Made by a program: the position numbers and the translations under genes
The notes under the pieces: model-generated
Seen by the model: only the letters and a program-made list of their open reading frames with translations
Databases searched by the model: none
Told to the model about the DNA's origin: nothing
Shown: piece after piece, positions 12,192 through 23,112 of the stretch
Layout: each line of letters opens with the position of its first letter
Numbering within the stretch: position 1 is the first letter of the stretch
Assembly: GCA_005406025.1 (NCBI GenBank)
Contig: BGZK01001216.1
Location: forward strand, 62,001 to 126,000
Origin: Eumeta japonica
Taxonomy: Eukaryota; Arthropoda; Insecta; Lepidoptera; Psychidae
Reading direction: 5' to 3'
Length of the DNA stretch: 64,000 nucleotides

Positions 12192-13523
12192 ATATGAGTA
12201 GGAGAATAATATTAAAATAACAACAATAAATAAATAATTAACATGTTCATCGTTACCTTAGTTACTCCATCTTATTATAAATTAACATAATAAAATATCT
12301 TAACGTAAATTAACTAATACATGTCAATAACAGCAATTTTCAAAAAATAAGTTAAGTTATGAAACAAACTGAATGTCCCTTCTCACTTGTACATATTGAT
12401 TACCCCATCGTATTATAAAAATTTCTATATCATTATCCTTTTTAAATTAAATAGCAACTTTTATTTAAAATCGTTCCTTTTATCAGTTTTTCAGCAACTT
12501 TACCCAAGGACGAACTCTATAGACACGAAATTAACGAAATTTAATAAAAATTGGCTTTATAGCTTATAAATCAAATCGAATTCGACGACTTTAAATTATT
12601 ATTGCATATATTAATAGAGAACATGTGTGTTTTTAGTGCATTTATGGCTTCTTTACTCCAGCTTAGTTACAATTGATGTATAACATTGTGCTATTGTCAG
12701 GACATAAATAATTTATAGTTAGACATACATTTTGTTTGATTTCGGTCAGCAGCTATGAAGATGGTATTTGAAATCTTGATTTTGATTAAAAATCGACCTG
12801 TCTATTTATCGTGAGTATATGGTATGAGAAGTAACACTGTGTCTATATATGTTAATTCATAAAGTCATTAGTTGAAAATCACCACAGCTGATCAGCATTG
12901 GACAAGAAAATAATTGAGCTTCAAATTTACTCTAAATTATTGTTCTTCTCAAATTTTTATGATTTATAAAGAATCGTATATATATCTTTTCTTTTTAACT
13001 TGCTATATTTTAGGGATTCTTTGATGTGATTGCAGTGTTAATACATACCATGTGTACCTAAGAAGTAATAAGCCGTATAATTACAAACTTATTGTTATTA
13101 AACTACGTAGGTGAGCAGCATCAGTTTGAAATATTGCACTTGCATAATCATAGCATGTACCGCATACCGCAGGGCACGGGCGTTAGGAGGGTACCAGACC
13201 AAGTTCAATTTAGAAATTTATAAATATTCAATTGCAAAATACTAATACATAGAATACGTTAATATTTGGCAGTTCAGAGTTAAGTACTAGAGAACAGACG
13301 AGTGTTGAATCATATATCATTCATATACCATATTTGTTACAATTACAAATGAGTCGATGCACGTTTTGAAAAATGCTAGAAAATGTTCAATTATCGAATC
13401 TCAATTCTCAATAACAAATTGATAAGTCAATTCGTTTTAAAAATAATGGTCGATAGTTTAGACATTATAATTTAAATTCAAAACATTTTTAATTTGTTGG
13501 TTATGAAATAACACTTGAATTAT
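12192..13523 (-). repeat. Right arm of the large inverted repeat
   Basis: Reverse complement of 7736-9068, almost the same length (1332 bases). The inner end is ATATGAGTAGGAGAATAATA and the outer end is ATAACACTTGAATTAT. No clear target-site duplication is visible beside either outer end. The largest local difference is near 12945-12990, where this arm has a different short AT-rich segment. Confidence 0.92.
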
Positions 13524-14724
13524 TATTGAAAAAATATTTCTTTTTATATAATATATTAAACGGCACATCAACGTGTTATGAAACACTAGACGTACCCTAT
13601 GCAAAGAATTCGCTTAAATTTTGTATAATAATTATCAATTTACAAAATTATTGCAAATATTGACTTTATTTTAAGTATTTTATTACAAATATTCTTCATA
13701 AAAATATTTTATCGATTTTACCGACCGTTAATCATGTTGACGTTGTTTCAAAATTAAAGTCGTCAGATGACGGCATATATATAATTTTGATAATTTATTA
13801 GTTTACAAAAACAAAAGCAATAATAGATTTTTTAGTTGTTGATGCCGGTAGAGCAAATAATTATCTATGAAATGATATTAAATTTATATGGAGTAATTGT
13901 GAGGTTTTTTCTAAAAAGGGAGGCAAACATCTTAAACCTTAGCGTGTTAACATATTACATTAACATGTATGATATTTACATCCTATTTTGCAATAATAGT
14001 CAGCATTTATTTCGACATTTAATATTTATGTTAGAATTCCAAGGGGTCAAGTAAGACTTCATTTGTTCTATGACTTTTAAGCTTTGCAACTAAATTTCTC
14101 AAATGTTTGTTGTTAATAACATGTTACCGCACCGGAGTTGCATTTCGTTGCATAAACTTCTGATACATAGTGATATTCAAAAACGTCCTTTGATTTTTAC
14201 CCGATTTCAGAAAAGAAGAAGGTTATATATTCGACAGGTTTTTTTTGATACCGTATTTCAAAATGAATCCTAATAGGATCATTTCGTTTGCTATCTTACC
14301 GTGTGTCGTCAAGGCCCTTTTTCACAGAAATGCTTAAATAAATATACTCGAAATTGATATTAAATATTTATAGACTTACGGATTGTTGAAGCTGTAAAAA
14401 AGTCAAGCTCGTAAGTATCACAATCAAAAAATACTTTTAAAATCATAAATTTAGGCAAGAATCAATCGAAAAAATTAAAATTTATTATTTGTTGTTGTAT
14501 CATTTATTTTTGCTGTTACAATTTGATATTTGCAGTTAAGGTATCACGACTTAGACCGATGTATGGGAGAAATTTTTTTAAACTCCGGCTGTTCAAATTT
14601 AAGAATTTTGAAAATTCGATTTATCAAAAAATTTTTCTTAAAAGTCTTCTTAATACTTTGTAATGATCTACCATCAGCAGTACTGGTAATCAACTGCGAC
14701 CACTAGTTTACAAGAAAAGAGTAT
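13524..14724. other. No gene recognised
   Basis: AT-rich DNA. The ORF at 13836-14054 shows no known domain. Confidence 0.5.
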
Positions 14725-14845
14725 ATTCCTTTCTAAAGGGCCGGCAAGGAAATACTGACCCCTGGGGTTGCGGGTATTCATGGATAGCAGTGACTATCTG
14801 CTCTCCAGTTGTTCGCATGTTCATTTACCCGTATTATAAGAAATT
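14725..14845 (+). repeat. LINE/SINE 3' tail (RTE-like), copy 1
   Basis: AAAGGGCCGGCAAGGAAATA, GGGGTTGCGGGTATTCATGG and ACTATCTGCTCTCCAG follow the order of a very common lepidopteran retroposon tail (GGGCCGGCAACGCAC ... GTTGCGGGTGTCCATGGGC ... TGATTGCTTACCATCAGG), recognised from memory. A second copy is at 48985-49121. Confidence 0.6.
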
Positions 14846-15256
14846 CCTCGAGAACTTTTCAGGTACAGGCTTCTCTGAAAATGTACATTCTCTATTTTTT
14901 ATATCAAATTTTCTGTTTTTTGTCATAGCATTCGTTTGGGCATTTTACATTGACAAAAAATATTCTTTCAAGATAGTTTTCCTTTTTTTTATTTTAAATT
15001 ATTATCGTCAATGAAGGTGTTTCAAGAGACACTAACGAAGAATTGGATCGCTTTCTTCAATTTCTTGGAGGTAAACGATTCACTAACGATAAACTTCCTT
15101 CTGCATCATGAGTAAAATAACACCGCCTTAACGTTTTTTAATTTTAGCTTAGCTCATACCCTGTATGAATCTCTATGCAGCCTCTGGTTCTACTACACAT
15201 GATACTCGTATGAAAAAAATTTACATTTTGTTTATCTCTAAAACTCAAGATTACTG

Positions 15257-15320
15257 CACCAAAACTAGTTGAAAACTCGTTTTAACACTCGTTGAAACGA
15301 GTTTTCAACTAGCTTTGGTG
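15257..15320. repeat. Near-perfect 26-base hairpin
   Basis: Left arm 15257-15282 and right arm 15295-15320 are reverse complements with one mismatch (CACCAAAACTAG against CACCAAAGCTAG). The loop is 12 bases. The core is GTTGAAAACTCGTTT/AAACGAGTTTTCAAC. Confidence 0.85.
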
Positions 15321-15374
15321 ATGATGAAGATGATTAATTAATGACGACCCCATAATTAACATAATTTCAAAACG

Positions 15375-16455
15375 TCGGGAAAGAAGATTTTTCGAATTTT
15401 ATGTACAAATTGCAGATATTTTGTTGAACAACTTGTTGTCATTTTATAGACAGTGATATAATCCCATTGCTGTAGATATTTAGCGACTTCTGATCAAAAA
15501 ACTGCAACAAGTAGTAGACAAAGAGACCGAAACAGGTGAAAATCTAAACGTACAAGGTCAGGGCTATATGGTGAACACATCCCACCCAAACTCTGGTCTG
15601 TAGTTATCAAGATGAAAAACAACACCATTTCTGTTGATTAATACCGGCCGTTTTTTCTCTACTTCTTGCTTGAGTCTCATCAATTGTTGACAGTAGAGAT
15701 CCGAATTGATGGTTTTACTTGACGATAAGAGCTCATAATGTCTAACGCCCTTCCAATCCCACCATACACATACCATCAACTTATTGTGAGTTAATCCCCG
15801 TTTTCACTAGAGTCTGTGGAGCTTGCTTGCATTTTGATTCGCATGTTCTTGTAGTACGAAATTCATTCTTCATGGCCAGTGATCAAGCTTTTCAAATACA
15901 GTTCGGTTATATTATATTTCAGTGAAGAATCGCAAATGAATACACGATTCATTAGATTTATTTCAGTGAATTCGTGTGGGACCCAAGTATAGAGCTTTTT
16001 TCATATAGGTTAAAACTGATTTGTGGTCAATCCTCAGCTCTTCAGCTATGCCGTAAAACTAATATGCAAATCTTGCTCTAACTTTTCCAAAATAGTGTCG
16101 ACTTTATCCGTAACAGGTCGACCACAGTGAGGTTTAATCAAAATTATGGGACTGAAATCGCTTTAACCAGTTTTGTGTTATTCTTACCGATATTGTTTTA
16201 GGTCCATAAATGTCACAATTGGTTTTTGCTGCTTGTGTAGCATTTTCCCCTTTTTTCAATAAAACTTCAAGATGTATCCAATTTATACATTAGATTCACT
16301 CATTTTGATGGACATAAAAACAATAGAAATATGGCGGGACACCGTTTTAACTTTTTATTTTTATTTTTTAAAATGTCTATATTAAAACTAGTCAAATACA
16401 AACAGCACAACAAAAAAATTTTACTGCAAATTTTTAGTTATGAAATACGAAAATA
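15375..16455 (-). pseudogene. Decayed mariner transposon, family 1
   Basis: On the minus strand the start MSESNV-IGYILKF and KTNCDIYG-like remnants are followed by DLLRIKSTLF/GRPVTDKVD-type sequence and then a readable transposase segment (15779-15564) with CVWWDWKGVRHYELL, INSDLYCQQLMRLKQEVEKK and VVFHLDNYRP. The last contains the second catalytic Asp. A deletion then joins it to FGWDVFTI. Stops break the frame upstream. The inverted end GGGAAAGAAGATTTTTC at about 15375-15395 resembles the end of the copy at 42363-43280. Known role: cut-and-paste transposase inserting at TA; this copy is dead. Confidence 0.8.
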
Positions 16456-17215
16456 CGACTTTAATAAATAAAATTAGAATCTAACTTTTTTTCTTAAAGA
16501 ATTGTAAATAGTTTTATTATTCAGTTTTATCATAAAAGTGCTATTTTGTTATATTAAAAATATAATCTAACACAGAAACAAAGAAAGGTACAAATTGAAT
16601 GAAAACCTTAGAATCTTTAATGTTTAATATTGCTTTATTAAATCGATTATTAATAAAGTTGTTACTATACATATTTATTACTTTTCAAAATATACATCTT
16701 ATACAATATTAAAAGCCCTATCAAAGTACTTATGTGAAATCTATTTCTATACGCATAAAGTTGTAGTAAGTGACACTAATAATATTCTATAAAAGCATCA
16801 TGACTCTAATTCCATGTGTCTGGCTCCTTTTGGGAGAAATTAGTAGAGAGTTACATCATCTAGTAGTATGTGTGGATGCCCTTGTTACATGTGGCTGAGA
16901 TTGCTTTTAGGTCGTCCAGTATTTATCGAGTTACATTGTGCATCTTGTTCAAACCTAATGTATGCGCGTTACAGGGACGTATTTTGTACTGACGAATTTA
17001 TGTAATAAGAAATATATATATGTAACTAATTGCAAATCTGAAACGTTATTGTTACTAAATTATAAAGAACATTATCATTATTGTACATTGTAATATTGAA
17101 CTCTATTTAACTCGAAAAATAAGCTGCATTAAGAAGAAAAAGAAATAATACGTCTGGGTAATCAAATCATAATTTAAAAATAGAGTATTTGTTTAGGGTT
17201 CGAAAGACATCTGAA
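16456..17215. other. No gene recognised
   Basis: AT-rich DNA with only short chance frames. Confidence 0.5.
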
Positions 17216-17300
17216 AATCATTAGATTAAATTTACTTGCCGCTCTCAGCTTCGCCCGCGTGGAAATCGGTTTGGCACATAAAGTTTTTATCAAAATTCAA
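17216..17300 (-). repeat. Possible Helitron-type 3' end
   Basis: On the minus strand CCACGCGGGCGAAGCTGAGA leads to GCGGCAAGTA, resembling the usual lepidopteran Helitron terminus (CGCGGGCGAAG...GCTAGT) with changes. Weak, because the CTRR end is not intact. Confidence 0.3.
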
Positions 17301-17339
17301 CCCTCTCTGTCATTCGCCAATCCCCCTCTTGCCATCCTC

Positions 17340-18610
17340 CTTGCATATTACTCATAAATTCTTAACTGCACCGCGTATTAAGAACTTATGAGTAATAGAC
17401 TTAACTGTCAATTTGTTGATAGCATAGGTACAGACAGCAGAAATTTATTTTTTTGTTAACCGCCACAATCGTCGGAGTAAAAAACTATGTCATTTTTTAG
17501 TGGGATTTTGGTGTACCTGAGATTAAATGTAGTCGAGAGTATGCAGCTGCCAATTTCAACAGCTTCTTTTATTTCCTTCGGTTTCGTCCTAAAAGTAGCA
17601 CACGACATCTTTTGCCCTTAAATCGCTGATAGCAAAATTGAAGCAGTTGATCTTGGATTTATTAAAGAAAAGAGATACTTGTCCCTTTGGAATCCGTACT
17701 ATACTAGTCGTAAACAGCTGTAGTGGTACCGTCGCTCCTATTTTTGTCATTGTCTTTTTCAGTTTTTGTCAAAAGTCTTCTCTCTCAGATGTTGTTCATA
17801 TTCTTGGCTTAAGTTGCTCTTTTTTACCATGCCCGAGATCTTGTATCTTTCGAACAGATCAGATTGATCTTTCTTCGGTATAAAGAAGGACATGTTGAAT
17901 TCAAAGTTGAATATCCTGTTGAATGTAGAAAACAAGGCAAAAGGTAAACCATCCTTTTCACAGAATTGTTTATAATCTTTATAAATGTCATTGATTTATC
18001 ACTTGAAATATATTCTCTTTTACGTGTTTTTTGGACTTCGATAAAGACTGGTAGGCTTTGCCAGAATTTCTCAGTATTTTTGTGACTTTCGATTTCCATT
18101 TTGCTAATTTGCACACTCTCTTTTTACTTTTTTTTTTATGTGACGGGCTCTAGGGATTAATTTCTGCAACCGCAGCGTTTCGAGGATCTACTTGCTTACT
18201 ATTATCTTCGTTGTCCGACGAAATATAAGATTTTAAAGAACTCGAGCTGCTACTGTTGGTGCTGGACGAACTCAAAGGTTGTTTAGTAGGTACGACCTTG
18301 GACAAGGCCTTACTTTTGGAAACTAGTCATAAATTGTAATCTGCATCGGAGTCGTCAATATCACTTTAATCGTTTCGGATTGGTCAAATGTAATATGTTA
18401 GAACAGGCTTCTGTAGTTTTGACGTGCTCGGAATAGATTTGTCAACTATAGGCAAGACGGCATAACTTTCCTTAGATGAGACTTCATAGCTTGATGAAAT
18501 CTTGAAGTCATCTTCTAGAATTTCATATTGAGTAGGTACGACAAGAGGGGTGGTGTTTTCTTTATCCTTTTCCTCTATCATATTTAGGAAAATCAACCAA
18601 GTTTCATTGT
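17340..18610 (-). pseudogene. Decayed transposon-type ORF of an unnamed insect family
   Basis: On the minus strand, from 18610 downward, an acidic/Ser-rich N-terminal part (MIEEKDKENTTPLVVPTQYE, SDIDDSDADYNL, then a Ser-rich run) leads to a basic block (ILRNSGKAYQSLSKSKKRVK, about 18075-18020). Much further on come DIVFYSDDCGG (about 17490-17461), a stop, and, one frame over, LTVKSITHKFLI (about 17420-17380). I recognise the order RNSG-Y-S, then FYSDNC-GQ-KN, then THKFL-GH from multi-copy insect ORFs that are usually annotated only as uncharacterised proteins and are probably a transposase. Stops, frameshifts and an inverted duplication (17347-17396) show it is dead. Confidence 0.55.
17347..17396. 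repeat. 19-base hairpin inside the pseudogene
   Basis: ATTACTCATAAATTCTTAA (17347-17365) and its reverse complement with one mismatch (17378-17396) flank a 12-base loop. One arm is the THKFL codons of the pseudogene; the other is an inverted copy of them. Confidence 0.85.
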
Positions 18611-20289
18611 TTTTCTGGAATAGAAAACGTAAATTTCACGTAATTATAGGATATTTTACATCAAATCGATTTAATAAGCCATCGATTTAACGTTTTTGTC
18701 TCATAAACTATGTAATAAAAATTTATGTCGCGGAGCCTGTCTAAAGAGGTCTAATTGAAAAACTGATTAGTTAAAACGAAATAGACTGTTATCACAGTTA
18801 AGATCAAAATAAAATTATATTAAAATGAAAAGACTTCTATCGCCACTAACAAAAGAGTTCAATTTCGTTTATGTTTCAAAGAAATATAGCTGTTTATAAA
18901 ATAACTCAACAAAACAGACACAATTACAAGTTCAAAAATGTTTCAACAAAACGGTAACAATTCTAAATAAAAATAAAAACTTTACTCACTTTACCAGCAA
19001 TACAGGTTCAACTCAAAATGTTGTATGAATTTACTCAGCACTAACCATCAAAATGGCGACAACTCAAAATGATACTGCATCAATTTTCAACAATACGGAC
19101 ACAACACAAAATAATTTCACTTTGTTAATAATGAATACGTGCACTCCGCTTGTAATACTGGTTGCAACTAGCGATGTTCCTATTTTAGTGGGGGTGGTGC
19201 GGGTTTCGCTCATTTAACAAAAAGGACTTATGACCATAATTCAAAAATCGAAATTTTGAGTTAGCTCCCTTTAGATCTTGGTGTGGGAATTGTTATTCGA
19301 CTTATTACTTCCTAGGCTAGATTGTTAAATGAAATTAATTTCTTTTTCTGACATCCGATTTATATGAAGTAAAGTCAATATTCTGTTTGAAGACAAGTTG
19401 TATTTACTTGTTAAAACAGCATTAAAGACCCTTCAATAATTTTAGAGGTCTGCGTGAACAGACTACAGAGAGACAAAAAAATTGAAAATCGTTGTTTTAT
19501 TTTTATTACATTTTTCTTATCGTTCTCTCTATTTTCAAATATATCTTCAATGTACAGGTTCACCGAGTTTTATCTTCTGTTATACATGTAAATAACAATT
19601 TCAAAACTCTTATAATAGTATGAATACCTATTCCGTACGTTATACGACAGGTGATAAATCCCAATTTATGACATTGTTTAGGAACAATTTAATTTGCAGC
19701 CACGAAGAGAAAACATTACGACTTCGTGTCGATAAATTGACCTATTTCATTAATATATGCAATGGACTTAATTTGTATTTTATTTTTAAAGCACAGATTG
19801 GAGGATGGTAGATGGTGGTTAGACCCCTCCTTCATAGTGGTGGTTATAAAATAGCAAAATATATGTATGGACATAAACTAGTAGACACTGCCCTTCGGGA
19901 TTAGGAATGCTAACCGCCTGATGTGGTTCCTTTTTATAACCATTGCAGAAACTCATAAAAAATATCTATGGACTACAATTACCGTACTCTTACCCAGCGT
20001 GTCAATCACAATTTATATTTCTTAATGAAGAGCACAAAAAATTAAAGAAATGAAAAAAAAATGTAAGTCCGATAGTAGGTTATTATCCTGACTGTAGATG
20101 AATATGATTGCAGGGTTTTATGGATTTTTCGTTAATAAGTTGTTATTCGAGTATTGTACAATAGCTGTTAGAAGTCTCTTTTCTTATATATTCCAAATTT
20201 TTAAAGTTACGAAAAAATACGAGGCCACGTGGTTCAAACTGAAAGTCCTTAGAAAATCAATCGCTGAGCAAACTAGCAAGTTGTTTTTA
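18611..20289. other. No live gene; transposon-like debris
   Basis: 18890-19130 is rich in CAAAAT/CAACA words without a clear unit. 19880-19930 (CCCTTCGGGATTAGGAATGC then TAACCGCCTGATGTGG) looks like retrotransposon debris. No ORF has a family match. Confidence 0.4.
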
Positions 20290-20700
20290 CTATTATTGTT
20301 TATCAAAATCGCTGCATTCGATGGAACTACTGAAAGAAACACTTTAACCACTGCAACTTAGGGGTGGTTCCGACGGCCTTTTCATATTGAGCCACTGCTT
20401 CCTCGGCGTCCGTAAACCACTTCTCTCAAAGTTTTTCTTTTATTTTAGGAAATAAAAAAAAATCGCATGGTGCAAGGTCGAGGCTGTAAGGTGTGAGAGC
20501 CAGTATTTCCATACCTAACGTCCCTAAATTGTTAACTATTTGTGCAGCTGTATGTAGTGAGGCGTTGTCATGATGAAGGAAAATTCTACTGCGAGGTCGG
20601 TCTTTCTGAACTTTTTCCAAAACAAGAGGCATAAAATTGTCAGCGTGCCAGTATGCAGTAATTGCTTTTTTGTACATAATGACCTGTTATTCTGAAGAAA
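20290..20700 (-). pseudogene. Mariner transposase fragment, family 2 copy 1
   Basis: A minus frame (20677-20426) reads RPRSRIFLHHDNASLHTAAQ, with the catalytic HHDN block, and SLDLAPCDFFLFPKIKEKL, the classic PYSPDLAPxDFFLFP block with Pro to Leu. Downstream, in another frame, FTDAEEAVAQYEKAVGTTPK and LQWLKCFFQ match the usual C-terminus. Only the catalytic and C-terminal half is present. Two more copies are at 35460-35970 and 46440-46835, all on the minus strand. Confidence 0.8.
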
Positions 20701-22900
20701 AATGACACCATCTTTTTCCGACGTTGAGAATATAATGGTTATAAACCTTGTGTGAAATGGAAAAAATATACTAAATAGAAATAATGCGGGATTTATGAAA
20801 AAATATTATTGTAATTTTAAGCATTATCATTATTTGGACAAATAATAAAATAAAATTAAAACAGTTGTACCTCGATTCAGCTTATTTTCCACGATATTGT
20901 ACATAACATCTACATTCATAAAAAAAGTGTAAAAGCATAGAGTACATTGAAAATATTTGTCCAATAACCAATTACACATGATGTAGAAATGGAGTGTAAA
21001 AGAATACTGTAAAACTATTTTTAAAAACTTTGGCTGTCAACTTGTCTGTTTAAATAAGTTAATCTTCAAAATAACTAACCAAATTTTTATGGAGTTTTCA
21101 TAGATCATTTGATTCATATATAGATAAACACAACAACATAGACTTTATTTCAGTAAAATAAAATTTCATTAAATTTTTTAATTAAAAAAATGAATTCGAC
21201 ACATAAGAAGTCACAGGCGCAACGAGTTATTCTTATTATACTAGGGTTAGTGATATGAGTTAATTTAATATTATTGTAGTAAGTACTTGCGTTAGACTTG
21301 AGAATAATTGTTATCTGATCTTAAAATAATAAGCATTTGACTAATTTTTTTTTACATAATACAGCCAAATTTGCGCGTGCAGTGATACAAGTTTTATGGA
21401 TAAAATCTAAGACTACTTTTATGATAAGTGTTTTATAAGTATTCTATTTCAATGCTGCGCAACGACTGTGCTATGCCGGTACACTGCACGCAATAATTCT
21501 TATATATACGCCACGAAGATCTCACGAACGGCTCTAACGATTTGGATGAAAATTTTTATTTTAATCAAGGTTTACTGAGCAAATTTGTCTGTAAAGGTGT
21601 TATTCTTAAAATAATTAAAATAATGAGCCCAAAAAAATTATCGTTGCCCTATTTAACGTCATTGGTGAAATTTTGAAATACAGTACAAGGCACGAAACTT
21701 TACTGCTACCGCAGTGAAGTTAGTGACGATAGCGTAGTAATGGCGTAAAATAGAAATGCGGGGGAGATGAAGGAGGAATCGGGGAACGTTGTACCTGCGC
21801 ATTGCATCATTCGCAGGCAATTCAGAGTGGCAGAGTTTCGTGCGTCGTACTGTAGTAACCTTATTGCCATATTATTGGTTCTCAACAACGAATGACATTA
21901 AATGATATGAATGACAGATGGCGTTATTTAAACAAGATACTGAAGCGAATTTTACAATGCATCTATTTATTGTTGAATATCAACAACTTCTTCGGCGGGA
22001 AGTTTTTGTATCCCACCGGCAGACCGGTAAGACACCGAGCAAAGTTCGGTTACTTAGGTACTCTACTTCTATGTCGTTTATTTGATCGTAAACTTACAGT
22101 GACATAGTTTTTGATGCGTTCCAATTGACAATTATTGTCAAATGTGAATTCAACTCGTGGTGTATTTTCAAGAGACTATCCAAAAGGTACCAAAGGATCT
22201 TATTACTAAGTCTAGGACGTCTGTTCTCCCATCTGTACTACTTGCGTAGGGCTGCATTTTTCGAACTGTGATAAGAAGTTCCAATTTTCATAGAATATTT
22301 GTCGTTACAGCACACCTCCTTAAAAGAATAACAAACGAAGAACAAAACATAAAAAGTTGAGGGGGTCTCATAGAAAAAAGATTTTCAACTTTTTTCTTCT
22401 GTTTGCTCTATCACGAAAATGATAATCAATATAGAACTTTAAGATTGATGTTATAGAGCGAACTCTAAATAAAGACAAAAAAAGTAATAAAACTTGGTGA
22501 AATGTGAATTGAGCTTTTTCTAAGGATCTCAAAAGAATGAAAAGTAACACTTTTTTTTAACATAGTATCAATATATTTTGTGGTGATACAGAACCCTAGA
22601 TGTGCGAGTCTGCCACGCACTTGATCCCATTTTTTAGATGTAACCACATAAGTGTCAAAACATTACATTTTTGAGAGCGATCGTTAAAGTCGACCGTTTC
22701 AGTTAAACATTTCTTAATAATTAAGTATTGTTTTCTAAGCGCGCGTCTTAAAAGCGTTCGTCTACGATTCGAGATTTACATTCACCAAATATAAATATAT
22801 CTAAAACACGTTATCTAATTCTATTGTCATTATAAAGAGTGGTTAGATATTTCCCACGCATAGCTGTAGCCTCGTCGGTTTGGACATTCAGATGTTTTTC
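20701..22900. other. No gene recognised
   Basis: AT-rich DNA. 21490-21600 carries a transposon-like phrase (ACGAACGGCTCTAACGATTT). The short frames at 21706-22107 and 22368-22647 show no domain. Confidence 0.45.
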
Positions 22901-23001
22901 GGTGATTATATATAAAAGCGATGTAGGTTAATGCAGCTGCACTCCGTGAGTACAGCCCTGGCGCTGCGGCGGTGTGCGATGTCTGGGCGAGCCCGCGGCT
23001 C

Positions 23002-23010
23002 TATAAAAGG
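23002..23010 (+). promoter_or_regulatory. TATA box of the candidate gene 1 promoter
   Basis: TATAAAAGG lies in a GC-rich stretch and is followed about 28-30 bases later by GAAGTACAATT, a loose match to an insect initiator. A second TATA-like string (TATATAAAAG, 22909-22918) lies about 90 bases upstream. The link to gene 1 is an inference from the exon that follows. Confidence 0.45.
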
Positions 23011-23030
23011 GACAGGTGATTAGGCGAAGT

Positions 23031-23112
23031 ACAATTTCTGCCCATGCGCCGCGCCACGTCCATGGGCGTGTGATTTTCGCTGCGGCCGCCTCATCGGGAA
23101 ACTCGAGACATG
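23031..23112 (+). CDS. Candidate first exon of gene 1 (5' UTR plus ATG)
   Basis: About 30 bases after a strong TATA box, a GC-rich leader ends in ATG (23110-23112), immediately followed by the donor GTACGT. Splicing ATG to exon 2 at 33593 would give [15 protein letters not shown], an ideal cuticular-protein signal peptide, with the required phase 0. Only the ATG is coding; the start of the exon is estimated. Against it: the implied intron is about 10.5 kb, long for such genes, and a nine-codon upstream ORF (23044-23073, ending TGA) precedes the start. No other ATG next to a good donor beside a TATA box was found between here and 33593. A first exon of another gene is the main alternative. Confidence 0.4.
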
